A stretch of 57,500 nucleotides of DNA from Symbiodinium natans (Eukaryota; Sar; Dinophyceae; Suessiales; Symbiodiniaceae), in assembly GCA_905221605.1 (NCBI GenBank), contig CAJNDS010001002.1, forward strand, positions 806,228 to 863,727, read 5' to 3'. The notes under the pieces were generated by a model. That model saw only the letters and a list, made by a program, of their open reading frames with translations, was not told the origin of the DNA and did not search any database. Below are positions 21,701 through 31,577 of this stretch, in pieces (position 1 is the first letter of the stretch; every line of letters starts with the position of its first letter). A program made the translations under genes and the position numbers.

Positions 21701-24700
21701 TGTGTTTGCAAATGGGGGGGGCTGCGCCCCCCCCAACCCCCCCGGCTGTTTTCTTAGTCCGGGCAAGCTTGCTTCAAAGCACATGAATCCTTCTAATGCG
21801 AGCACTTTTTTGCAAAAAAAAACATGAAGACGCAGTAAGATACAATGATATACAAGAATATATTACAAAACGATGCAATAATATTCAATAATACAGAAAA
21901 ATACAACAATATGCAAGTATGTACAAGCATATGCAGCAATATACACGTAAAAAAAGGAATAACTTACAATAATTTTCAGTAATTGACAATAATATTCAAT
22001 AATAGACAACAATATACAATGATATACAAAAATATACAGAAATATACAAAATATACAAAAATATACAAAAACATACACCCATGTATACAATATTTTTTGC
22101 AAAAATCTACAAAAGATGTACAGCAAGACATACAACAATATAAAATTGTGTACAAAAGGTTACAATAATATACAATAGTAAATATACAATAGTAGACAAT
22201 AATATACAAGAATATACAATAATATACTATAATACAGAGTAATCTGCAATAATATAGAAAAAAGTTCAAGAATATACAATAATATACAGTAACCTACAAA
22301 AAAAGAGAACAATGTACAATAGATTGAAAAATATACAATAACATTCAATAATATGCAATAATATGCAATATCACACAAACATAAGAAAACACAAGACAAT
22401 ACAATAATACTCAACAATATATACAACAACGTACAATAACATGCAAGAATATACAATGTCATACAATATTATACAAGAGTTTCCACAATACTATGCCAGA
22501 ATATACATGCTTCAGAGTATACGCATTTTTGAAACTTCTAATGCCAAGATGCCAGCATTGATTTGCAGCCTCTGCAAACTCAGAAATGCTGCTGTTTACA
22601 GTATTTCCAGCCTCTGAAATCGCAGAAATGCTGCTATTTTCCGTACTTGCAGCCTCTGGAAACTCAGAAATGCTGCAGTGTACAGTATTTCCAGCCTCTG
22701 AAAGCTCAGAACTGCTGCTACAAGCAATATCTGCAGCCTCTCTGGAAATTCTGAAATGCGCAAAAATGCTGTGTTTTTTCGGTATTTAGAGCTTGCGAAC
22801 GGCCAGAACTGCTGCATTTCTGAGCGTTTACAGCCTCCGTTCCGCTTGCAAGAAGCCTTCGAAGCCTTCAGTAAATTATTTTTTGATCCCAAATAAGTTC
22901 TTTTTTGATCCGCCTAGAAATAAATTATTTTTTGATCCCAAATAAATTTTTTTTGATCCCCTACCCACGACTCCCGGGCAAGCCGAGGAAGAGCTACCCC
23001 TCCGCGCCTGTAGCCGGGATGCTCTGCATGCCCAGCCCAGCACGCATGGTGCAGGACACCTTTGAGGTTTAGGGTTTGGGGTTTGGGGTTACACCCTAAA
23101 CCCCAAACCCCAAATCCTACACCCAAGACTCTAAACCTCAAGCCCGAAACACTAGCCCCCCCCACCCCCCAACCCTAAAGCCCTATGATCTTTTTTAGGC
23201 TTTAATCCCTACACCCTAAGCCACACAAACCCTAAACCTTAAGCGACAAACATCCTCCCACAAGGACGTCCGCCACCTCTTCGCATCGAACGCCTACTTC
23301 AAGACATTGCTTCTTGAGTCGCAGGTTTACGGGCTCAACGCTAGGGTTTAGGGTTGCGGGTTTAGAGTTTATGGTCTAGGCTACACCTTGCACCGTGAAG
23401 CTTTCTGAGGGTAGTTTCATGGGCCCTTAATATGGTTCGCCTGGTTCAAGGGGTTTTTATTTGTATATGGTATGGAAGGGGGGTACGGTACGCAACGTTT
23501 TTCGAGGTCGCTTAATAACTTTGTTTTGGATCACCTGGCAACGTGTTGTTTTTGGTGGGCAGCATTTTAAGATAGATGATGAACCGGATCGCAATTCGCG
23601 AGGGCGTGTGTAAAATCGCCAAACGAGGGGCCGTGTTTAAGATAGATGATGAAATGGATATACGATCACTCCGAATCGACAAATGAGGGGGCGTGTTCAA
23701 GATATATGATGAACGGGAATCGTTAATTGAGGAGGCGTGTTTAGGATACATGATCGGCCGGAATTGCAAAATGAGGGGGCGTGTTGCAGATATATGCTGA
23801 ACCGGAATCGCCAACTAAGGTGGCATAATATATGATGAAGTTTAAGATATATGATGAGCCGGAATGGGGTTCAACATATACGATGTGCCGGAATCGCCAA
23901 ATGAGGGGAGATATGTAAAACCGAAAACATATGATGAAGTTTAAGATACATGATGAGCCGGAATGATTTAAGATAGATGAATGGGGATGTGTTCAATATA
24001 TACGATGTGCCGGAATGAGGGGGCGTATGTAAAACATCTGATGAAGCTTAAGATACATGATGAGCCGGAATGGGGGCGTATTCAAGATTCAAGATACTGC
24101 CGGAATCGCCGGGGGCGTATTTAAGATAGATGATGAAACGGAATTGCCAAATGAGGGGGTGTGTTTAAGATATATCACGACTTCATGACTCCGAATCGCT
24201 AAATGAGGGGGCGTGTTTAAGATAGATCATGAACGGGAATCGCTAATTTTAAGATACATGAAAGGCCGGAATCGCCAAATGAGGGGCCTTGTTTTAGATA
24301 TGTGATGAGCCGGAACAAAAGGTTGTTAAGTGACCGGGCCAAATCGTTGCGAAGTGATCCGAAGCATTCGTTTTGTTAAGTGATCCGAAACGCCTCGCAT
24401 CTCATGTTGCCAAGTGATCCGGAAAAAGTGTTGCTAAGACATCCTTCTACCATATCAGGGGTAAAAAAAGGGTCCCCTTTTAAGGGCCCATACTAAGGGG
24501 CCATGTAACTACCCTAAGAAACCTTAGATTTTGTTCGCAAAACCCGAGGCAGCTCGTGAAACTCCCAAGCGCGCTTAGGGTTAAAACCCTAAACCCTAAA
24601 CCCTAAACCCTAAACCCTAAACCCTAAACCCTAAACCCTAAACCCTAAACCCTAAACCCTAAACCCTAAACCCTAAACCCTAAACCCTAACCCTAAACCC

Positions 24701-27700
24701 TAAAGCCACTGCAAGGTTTGATGTACTAGAGCTGAGCTTTGACTGGGAGCAGCCCATGCTGGCGGCCCTACTGGCCTGCTGCTTCTCCCACACCTACCTC
24801 CTGTGCCTTGGGTTTAGGGTTTCGGGTTTCGGGTTTAGGGTTTAGGGTTTAGGGTTTAGGGTTTAGGGTTTAGGGTTTGGGGATTTAGCGGCTTGTTGGG
24901 GACCCTGCACCCCAGACCCCAAACTGTCAAATCTATACTTCGAACCTGTAGCTACAACTTCTATATGGGTAGTTCTCTAAATTAGGGTCCCTTTTGGGAT
25001 TCTGTTTTTGAAGGATGCCGCCTTATGATGGGTACCCAAAAAGGGACCCTAGTTTAGGAGACTACCCATAGGCATCCGCTAAGACCACCCAGCGGCCCAT
25101 CAACCAAACCCCATTACAGGGTCTATAGAGTTCTTAGTAGCTGAGTGAGTACACTTTACACTTCTTGGGAGACTATACATCCCCCGAAAGAACTGAAATT
25201 GTACACTATGTTGGGGCTTATGAAGCCAGCAACTATAGCGGTCTTTAGGGTGTGCCATCTAAGGAGGCGAGTCTGGAGAACTCTGCTTTACCCTGGAAAC
25301 CCTAAACCCGAAACCCTAAACCCCAAACCCTAAACCCCAAACCCCAAACCTCAAACCCTAAACCCTAAACCCCAAACCCTAAACCCTAAACCCTAAACCC
25401 CAAACCCTAAACCCTAAACCCTAAACCCAACTGAAGCTCCAGGTTCATCCCTAAACCCTAAACCCTAAACCCCAAACCCTAAACCCTAAACCCCAAACCC
25501 CAAACCCTAAACCCTAAACCCTAAACCCCAAACCCTAAACCCTAAACCCTGAAGCCCCCAAATGCCGAAGCCCAGGTGCCTCTCCCGGTTTGCAGAGGCC
25601 ATGCTGCAATTTGGTTTGGTCTTCCTGGTAGTGGTGCCGACGACTACGGGACTGCTCTTTCTGTGCCATGGTTTGGGGTTTAGGGTTTAGGGTTTAGGGT
25701 TTAGGGTTTAGGGTTTAGGGTTTAGGGTTTAGGGTTTAGGGGTAGTAGGGGAGGCTAGTAAGGGGCTGAGAGTTTGTGATATTCACAGGGTTTAGGAATT
25801 TGAGGTTTTCAGGTTCGGGTTTGACCTCGAGTCAGGTACATGTCTCTGAGTCCGGATGTGGTGGCACCTCGGTCTTTCGCGGAGATGATCTCGACGGGCA
25901 GCACCCACGCAGATGGAGCCATAGGATGCTGGTTTCCAGGCTGCTACGAGGAGGTAACGTTTTCCGGACATCACCCCCAGCTAAACCCGAAACTCCAAAC
26001 CCGAAGTTGCTTCAGAAACCCTAAGCCCCAAACCCGAAAGGGCTCAAGAGGGCAAATGCCGCTCGGTTCTTGTCCTGACGGTCAATCGGCTCGGACGCGA
26101 TGTCCCAAGGCCTAAGACCCTGAACCCTAACCCCCCAAAGGCTCCAAAGCCCTACAACCCCAAACATTGAAACGTCCAAATATATTATATTTGGTCACTT
26201 CCCTAAATGATGTCCCCTTCTGGGGTTACTATTTCAAGGCGGCCCCTATGATCGGAGGTACCCAAAAGGGGGACCATAATTTCGTGACCTTATAGGCACC
26301 CTCAATGGGCCAGTAAGGGTCCATGCTTTTAATTGTGGAAATGCTCCCCGAACCCTGAACCCTCAACCCTCTAAGCCCTAAATCCTAAACCTACTCATAG
26401 ACCTTGAGCCCAAAGTCTTACGGTAGTTACATGGTCCCTTGTTTGGGGAACCCCTTATGTACCCCATAAACACCCAAGGGCAAAATACGTCAGAACCCCC
26501 AACATGCGGGAAGGTAATGGACCATAAAGGGTCCCTAAACCCTAAACCCTAAACCCTAAACCCTAAACCCTAAACCCTAAACCCTACTGAAGCCCCAGGT
26601 TCATGCTGGTAGCCCTGCTTGCTGCGTGCATGGCCGCTGTCCGGGCCAATAGCATTGACACCGCCCTGCCCAACCTGGAAGAGGCAGGGGGCTTTAAAAC
26701 CTTGGGTTTAGGGTTTAGGGTTTAGGGTTTAGGGTTTAGGGTTTAGGGTTTAGGGTTTAGGGTTTAGGGTTTAGGGTTTAGGGTTTAGCTGTTCATAATC
26801 ATATTCGTAGCAGTAGCATTTTATATTATCATAATCATCATACTAATGGCAATAGCAGTAGTAATAAGAAATTTCCAACAGTCATAAGAATGACGATCAG
26901 GCCGCCCACTGCTTCCGGCAGCTTCCCTCCGTGGGGCTGGAGCCCTGGATCTCCGCGGCGGTGCAGGCGGGGCTTAGGGTTTGGGGTTTAGGGTTTAAAG
27001 TCTAGGATCTAGGGTCTAGGGTTTAGGGTTTAGGGTTTAGGGTTTAGGGTTTAGGGTTTAGGGGCGAGCTGGTGGGGCTTGGGAGGTTTTGGTTCGGGCT
27101 TGTTTGTTCTTTGTTTTGGTTTTGTTTTTTTTTCTTTTTTTTTTGGGGGGGGGGGGGGGGTTAAGGGTTTAGTGTTTAGGGTTTGAGGGGGGGGCTTAGG
27201 GCTTAAACCAAAGTTGGGTGGCTTAGGGCTTTGGGCGGTTTAGGGATTGGCTTGTTTTGCGAGGGTGTGTAAGGCTTTTGGGGATGGTGCGGGGTTATGA
27301 ACTTTTGGCGGTTGCAGGTTTGGGTTCTAGGGGTTTGGACTGTGTGCAGAGGGCGGGGAAGGGGGCAGAGTTGAGGAGGGGAGTCGGTCCGCACGGATAA
27401 GTGACACTTTTCTCAAGACAAACTCAAAAACATAAATTGAGGATGATTTCATGAACCGCTTAGACACTACACCCCTGAAACCCAGAAACCCTGACCCAGG
27501 CCCGAATTCCTCCCAAAGTCCTTAGACCCAGACCCGGAACAGTTGCGAGTGGATACTAAGCCCTAAACCCCAAACCCTAAACCCTAAACCCTAAACCCCA
27601 AACCCCAAACCCCAAACCCCAAACCCCAAACCCCAAACCCCAAACCCCAAACCCTAAACCCTAAACCCTAAACCCTAGACCAGACATGTCTAAACAACGG

Positions 27701-30700
27701 CATCCTGTTCCATCCAGGTGGCGTTGCTCCTTCCAGGGGTCCTTGGCCTGCTCATGCTGATCCTGGGATCAAGTTAGCCGGGTTTTGGAGTACTATACTT
27801 GGTTCCGATTATAGCTACTTAATATTTTTAAAAAATGCAAAAAAGAAATAAATAAAAAGAAAACAAACAATTTTTAATTTTTTGTTTTTTTAAATTAATT
27901 GTTTACCCCAAAAAGTATATACATTTTTTGCCAGGGTCTACTCCAATGTAGGGTTAGAGTTAGGGGGTCTAGCAGACCATGGGCTTTGAAGGAGTTGCGG
28001 AATTCGAAAAGTTCAGGGTTTGGGGGGGGCTTGGCCTTCAACCCTAAACCCTAAACCCTAAACCCTAAACCCTAACTAGTTGTTGAGGGAGGGCTGTCCT
28101 TTTTCAGGTTTGAAGGCTTCAAGGCCGGGGGTCTCGTCAACTTAGTAGCCCAGTGGCACCCTTTTGCCCTTTTGTGCGGTTCAAGGTTCACTTTTGATGG
28201 CCTCTCTGAATTATGGTACCGTTTGGGGTCTTTAACATAAGGGTGGCCTCTCTTATTTAGGGTCCCCCGAATCCAGAACTCACATTATGGAGTAACCGAC
28301 CTCAACAAGGGTACGCTTATTACAAGATGGTTACTGGGCTACGCTACCAAGCTAATCCTCGTAGGGTGTGGAGGGTTTTGGGCAGTCTGGCGGGGTTATT
28401 TTTCGAGGCTCAGTGTAGAAGGTTTGGGGTCTGGGGTTTAGGGTTTGGGGTTTAGGGTTTAGGGTTTAGGGTTTAGGTTTTAGGGCTAGGGTTTAGGGTT
28501 TAGGGTTTAGGGCTTGGGGGGGGCCAGGAATATGTCTGGCGAGCTGACGGTGCCAGTGGACTTCTCGCATGCCACCGCCATCTACCACTCAGACTTCTCA
28601 GTTGTTCTGTCCCTGATGCACCTTGGGCTCGAAGAGGGTTTAGGGTTTAGGGTTTAGGGTGTAGGGTTTAGGGTTTAGGATTTAGGGGTTGGGGCTGTCT
28701 ACTGCAAGGGAGTTACATGCATGATGGTTGCACAGCTGTGCATCTGTAAGTGTGTTTTGTGTCTGCAATAGCAATATACCCATTAGGGTCTTGCATGTGT
28801 GTGGGCACGGATACAAAGATTGAGATGGAGGTTGAGATAAGTAGATGGATGGATGAAAGTTACAGCCCTGACAAAGCTGCGCAGCGCAGCAGCCGCAAGA
28901 CCTTGCCCATTGGGGTCAAGAGGGGGCTGATCTAAACCCCGGGCCCTATTTCGCCACACTGAGCGATATAAATACAGAAATACACCCGCGAACAAAAGAC
29001 AGGAGCAATGCGATGATATAGGCCCACAGCAGGGCCCCCCAGAACATCTTCGCAGCACCCCCGCGGGGGGACCATAAGGTGCTATGTGGTGGTGTTGGTG
29101 TGGATCTTCGAGCTCAAGCACGCCCTCTCCCAGTTCGCGACGATGTTGACAGCAGAGCTCTGGTACTTTCGAAAGCCGAGCACTGCCCGTGGCACGTTCG
29201 ACACTTTCGACAGGGGCGCCTGTGACATTCTCTTGGGCTACCAATGTGGGCTGATCTACCACTTGGGATCTCTGATCTACGGGTCACTGCTCTGCACCTT
29301 CCTGCGGTTGCCTCGCATGGTGGCCTCGTTCATGGTCCAGAGCTTGGAGGGCGCCGACAATCCTGTGACGAGCTTCTTCCAGAGGTCCTGCCAATGCTGC
29401 CTGGCCCAAGCCGAGAGACTCCTCACGACTGTGACTAGCCTCGGATACTGCGACATTGCCATGAACTCCACAAGCTACCGCTCTGGCGCGGAACATGCAA
29501 TGAGTCTTCTTGAGGAGAACGGGACCGGGCTCGTTGCCGGCCGGATCGCGGGCACAATCTCCCTCATCGGAGCGGGATGCTCGGACCCAAATTTGCAAGC
29601 CGTGTGTGGGGCTTAGTTCCCTTACGAACCCCCTTTTATGCAAGAGAGAGGGTACCAACCCTAAACCCCGAAACACTAAACCCTAAACCCTAAACCTCGT
29701 GGGCTTAGGTTTGGTGTCACTTGGCACTGCCCTCTCCACCTGGCTGGTCTGCAGCACCGTGAGCCGCTACAACAGCACCTTGGGAACGACATGGACCTGA
29801 AAAGGGCTTCTGTTCCATCCGGGATTCGGGCTCAGGGTTTTGGGTTTAGGGTTTAGGGCTGAGTAGGGTGTGGGATTTAGGGTTTAGGAGTACCTGAGGT
29901 TTTATGATTCTCTACAGTGGCCGCGGGTCCACCTACCGCGGCAGAGGGGAACAGCACGGGGTGTACGATCTCAATCTCCGGGTTCACGTGCTTCCCCGAA
30001 GCTCTAAAGGTAGGTACGTGGGCCCCTAATATGGTCACTTTTACCTCCCTTAAAGGGTTCTGGTCTATGGGCCCTTAATTTGTGTAGGTATGGTTCTACA
30101 AGGGGTCCTCGTTTAAGGGCCCCAGACTAAGGGCACCATGTAACTTCCCTAAGAGAGAGGCAGACTCAGTGAGCACTACGTGGCGGACAAGCGCGCCGTC
30201 ATGGTCTGTGCCGCAATCGTCGGTGCTCTTCTGTCCTTACCCTTCATGCATCTGTTTGACACTTGACAGCCCAGTGGTACCCGTTTCCCTTGTTTTTTGG
30301 TTCTGGGTTCCCGTACAAAGTACCCAAACCAAAAAAGGCGCTGCCCTTATTATGGTATGGTTACTGGGCTACCAAGGACAGCATTTGTGACGCCATCATC
30401 TATAGCAAAGCCTTGGAGACACGCCGCTCGAACTCTTTCCTGAGGGTTGCTTGGTAGCTTAGAGGTACCCTTTTCCCTTGCTGTTTGGTTTAAGGTTCCC
30501 CCTTTCAGCAACCAACCCAAAAAAAGTGCCTATGGTTACTTTTGGGATGTTCCCCCTTGTACTAACAGTCCTTAACAGGGATTGTAATCGGTAGAATCCC
30601 TTTTAAGGACTGATAGTCTTAGGGGGAACATCCCAATGGTTTCCCTTGTTATTTTATGGGGGGTTTACGACAAAACAGGGGACCCCTATAAAGACCCCCA

Positions 30701-30812
30701 AATAGTAGGATCCCTTATAATCAATAAAAACCCCAATAAGGTAGCCCCAAAATCGTAAACCCCGTATGGTTACTGGGCTACCCAGGTTGGCTGCTGGAAC
30801 TTGTTCGGTTGA
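18709..30812 (+). CDS. Choline-transporter-like protein (SLC44/CTL), about 17 exons
   Basis: A multi-pass membrane protein. Exons: 18709-18876 (acidic N-terminus, then RSFTDIVFVPVFAVALLLVG, membrane segment 1), 19016-19114 (LCGIEGRGPYLFF), 19308-19340, 19913-19983 (joining to VCLQECPAEN, the CTL Cys-Pro), 22988-23066 (YPSAPVAGMLCMP), 23265-23320, 24716-24802 (DWEQPMLAALLACC), 25576-25662, 25836-25931, 26599-26683 and 26901-26960 (IDTALPNLEE/AAHCFRQLPSV, the CTL ikeA...P region), 27718-27758, 28528-28626, 29079-29605 (the largest; LTAELWYF, CCLAQAERLL, YCDIAMNSTSY), 29709-29750, 30160-30257 (LLSLPFMHLF), 30377-30445 (DSICDAIIYSKALE) and 30786-30812 (stop TGA 30810-30812). Phase is kept across all these junctions. 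Donors are GT, GC and GA; acceptors AG|G. ATG 18709 is the first Met before segment 1; a 5' exon is possible. Family members move choline or related amines, but the substrate here is inferred only. Exact edges at 23066/23265 and 29750/30160 are ambiguous. Confidence 0.88.
19436..19522. mobile_element. Inverted-repeat element, family D copy
   Basis: Shares GACCCGGAGT...CCCTTATTTCC and TTTTTATTCCTAGGTTACTC with 32069-32168 and 39091-39196. It is directly followed by a family A element. Confidence 0.6.
19536..19610. mobile_element. Inverted-repeat element, family A copy 2 (75 bp)
   Basis: Perfect 14-base ends: CTTGGTAGCCCAGT and ACTGGGCTACCAAG. This is the shortest and cleanest copy in the window and defines the termini of the family. 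Confidence 0.92.
20366..20476. mobile_element. Inverted-repeat element, family A copy 3
   Basis: Left CTGGTAGCCCAGTGGTACCC, right GGTTACTGGGCTACGAAG. It lies inside the CTL intron 19984-22987. Confidence 0.88.
20576..20688. repeat. TTTAGGG array, about 16 units
   Basis: Perfect tandem array within the long CTL intron; CCCTAAA units in the other orientation follow at 20805-20855. Confidence 0.95.
20985..21290. repeat. GGAA / GGAAGCAA microsatellite
   Basis: GGAAGCAA units in tandem flanked by GGAA units. Minus-strand frames of up to 218 residues here are Phe/Leu/Pro/Ser repeats, not genes. Confidence 0.95.
21525..21815. repeat. Three copies of an about 125 bp unit with G/C hairpin
   Basis: Each copy reads GGGCAAGCTTGCTTC, then CATGAAT, ATGATGCGAGC, TTTGCAAATGGGGGGG, a G/C palindrome and a Cys-like CCCCCCC stretch. 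The third copy is shortened. Confidence 0.85.
21840..22495. repeat. AATATACAA-type AT-rich satellite
   Basis: Irregular repeats of AATATACAATA spaced about 10-12 bp. Frames in both directions are low complexity. Confidence 0.9.
22555..22835. repeat. CAGCCTCTGAAA-type repeat, about 57 bp unit
   Basis: Four to five diverged units built around CAGCCTCTG, AACTCAGAAATGCTGC and TACAGTATTT. Confidence 0.85.
23407..24518. mobile_element. Family B element carrying an internal satellite (1.1 kb)
   Basis: The outer ends match family B (GGGTAGTTTCATGGGCCCTT on the left, GGGGCCATGTAACTACCC on the right). Inside them is a second inverted pair: CGCTTAATAACTTTG and TTTTGGATCACC on the left face several GTTAAGTGATCCGAAA units on the right (24310-24445). 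The core is a degenerate repeat of about 45 bp with GATGAACCGGAATCGCC and AAATGAGGGGGCGTGTTT. It lies in the CTL intron 23321-24715. Confidence 0.8.
23560..24310. repeat. Degenerate satellite, about 45 bp unit
   Basis: Repeated motifs TTTAAGATAGATGATGA, CCGGAATCGCC and AAATGAGGGGGCGTG occur 12-15 times with deletions. Confidence 0.85.
24587..24705. repeat. CCCTAAA array, about 16 units
   Basis: It ends ten bases upstream of the CTL exon at 24716; TTTAGGG units begin just after that exon at 24811. Confidence 0.95.
25133..25237. mobile_element. Inverted-repeat element, family C copy 2
   Basis: CTTAGTAGCTGAGTGAGTAC on the left, GAAGCCAGCAACTATA on the right, with TACACTTT and AAATTGTACAC inside. 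In the CTL intron 24803-25575. Confidence 0.85.
25295..25552. repeat. CCCTAAA/CCCCAAA mixed arrays
   Basis: Two arrays split by a 20-base insert at 25429-25448 that copies the acceptor edge of the CTL exon at 26599 (see findings). Confidence 0.9.
25674..25741. repeat. TTTAGGG array
   Basis: Starts 12 bases after the donor at 25663. Confidence 0.95.
26418..26533. mobile_element. Family B element, degenerate
   Basis: The left TTACGGTAGTTACATGGTCC is clear; the right GGTAATGGACCATAAAGGG is diverged. Confidence 0.6.
26535..26585. repeat. CCCTAAA array before the 26599 exon
   Basis: Seven units directly upstream of the exon; 12 TTTAGGG units follow the exon at 26703-26787. Confidence 0.95.
26703..26788. 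repeat. TTTAGGG array
   Basis: Twelve units starting about 20 bases after the GC donor at 26684. Confidence 0.95.
27556..27677. repeat. CCCTAAA flanking a homogeneous CCCCAAA block
   Basis: About nine CCCCAAA units in a row sit inside ordinary CCCTAAA units, upstream of the CTL exon at 27718. Confidence 0.9.
27776..27945. mobile_element. Inverted-repeat element, family H
   Basis: GGTTTTGGAGTACTATACTT at the left and AAAAGTATATAC...CCAGGGTCTA at the right. A short relative is at 40187-40257. The AT-rich middle (AATTTTTAATTTTTTG) can itself form a hairpin. Confidence 0.65.
28141..28351. mobile_element. Family A element with internal insertion (211 bp)
   Basis: Left CTTAGTAGCCCAGTGGCACC, right GGTTACTGGGCTACGCTACC. 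About 90 bp of unrelated sequence around 28200-28310 makes it longer than the 75-120 bp copies. Confidence 0.8.
30002..30153. mobile_element. Inverted-repeat element, family B
   Basis: GTAGGTACGTGGGCCCCTAA on the left, AGGGCACCATGTAACTTCCC on the right. It ends six bases before the acceptor at 30159 of the CTL exon. Confidence 0.85.
30258..30376 (+). mobile_element. Family A element that is a whole CTL intron (119 bp)
   Basis: The intron opens GACACTTGACAGCCCAGTGG and closes GGTTACTGGGCTACCAAG. Exon on the left ends in LLSLPFMHLF, exon on the right starts DSICDAIIY, the conserved end of the CTL domain, in phase 0. GACA occurs at the donor and again right after the acceptor. The AG acceptor is the end of the element's own terminal repeat. 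Confidence 0.88.
30446..30785 (+). mobile_element. Family A element that is the last CTL intron, with two nested elements
   Basis: It opens GTTGCTTGGTAGCTTAGAGG and closes ATGGTTACTGGGCTACCCAG; GTTG recurs after the acceptor. Inside are a family G element (30545-30634) and a family K-like element (30646-30772), which explain the 340 bp length. Confidence 0.82.
30545..30634. mobile_element. Family G element nested in family A
   Basis: GGATGTTCCCCC and GGGGGAACATCCC form the ends; ACTAACAGTCCTTA and TAAGGACTGATAGT form an inner pair. Confidence 0.85.
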
Positions 30813-31494
30813 CGACCCCCGGTTTCCTCAATCCGCGGGCGGCCAAAAATGGAGAAAGAGTCATGCCCAGCTTGTCATGGTGGCCTCCTACTCCAGGTGC
30901 TGCCCTAAACCCTAAACCCCAGGGTTTAGGGTTTAGGGTTTAGGGTTTGGGGCGAGGGGGCCTTGGGCCAAATCCCCTACCCTAAACCCTAGTTAGGGCC
31001 TTTTTTCGGGCGAGCGTAAGTCCCGCAACCCTAACAGACTTAAACCCGCAATCGTTTCCCCCCGACTGGAGATAGGGTGTACCTTATATTATTAGTATAG
31101 CGGCCCTTATAAGTACAGTCAATAAGATTATAAAAAGGGCCGCATCATTCACATTGTCTTCTTACCTCGCGGGCAAATAAACTAACGAAGCGCCCGCGGT
31201 AATAAGATATACTAAAAGTGAAGAGAAGTGTATGAATTAGTTTGTAAACAGCATTTAAAAACGGCCCCATAAAAAGCCACCGTGATTTGTGCAAATCTTG
31301 GGGGTAGGTGGGGGCCGGTCTCTAAATCCTAGACCCAACCTAAAACCGCTCTGACCCGGAGTAGGCCCTCAATTCTCTTGTTTTTTTAAGATTTAGGGTC
31401 CCTTATCCCTGTAAAGCCAAGGGCACCTTGTTTCGACCTGGGTTGCTCTTGGGTCTCGACCCTGGTTAGACGGCACGCTCTCCACATCCTTCAG
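30813..31494. other. Post-CTL spacer, no exon supported
   Basis: Holds TTTAGGG at 30920-30950, an AT-rich palindromic stretch around 31060-31260 and degenerate CCCTAAA. Two open frames at 30786-30896 contradict the stop chosen for CTL but have no family support. Confidence 0.45.
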
Positions 31495-31577
31495 GCCAGC
31501 GCCATGCTGCAATCCTCTCTCAGAGAAGACGAGGTGGCAGTGGACACAACGTCCAGAAGCACCAATCGCGGAATCAT
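31495..31577 (+). CDS. Coding island, unassigned
   Basis: After CTTCAG|G an open frame reads ASAMLQSSLREDEVAVDTTS and runs into TTTAGGG. It could be the first or an early exon of the next gene, or an alternative CTL 3' exon. Confidence 0.45.

Larger units (their letters stand above)
20873..22968. mobile_element. 2.1 kb fold-back element with repeat-built inverted ends
   Basis: The left end (20873-20965) has four copies of a unit like ATTTATTTAGGATCAAGAAA; the right end (22870-22968) has the inverse, AAATTATTTTTTGATCCC. The inside is AT-rich and unlike its surroundings. It consists of a GGAA/GCAA tract (20985-21285), three copies of a unit with CCGGGCAAGCTTGCTTCAAAG and a G/C hairpin (21525-21815), an AATATACA-type satellite (21840-22490) and a CAGCCTCTGAAA repeat (22560-22830). 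Only repeat-derived frames are present. It fills most of the CTL intron and its right end lies about 20 bp from the acceptor at 22987. Confidence 0.8.

Noticed and set aside
28783-29676. Minus-strand frames of 130-159 residues opposite the large CTL exon
   Set aside because: The + frame has clear SLC44 motifs over its whole length; the minus frames are antisense shadows.
30786-30896. Two longer open frames beyond the chosen CTL stop
   Set aside because: They need a phase that the GT donor at 30446 does not give; kept only as an alternative 3' end.
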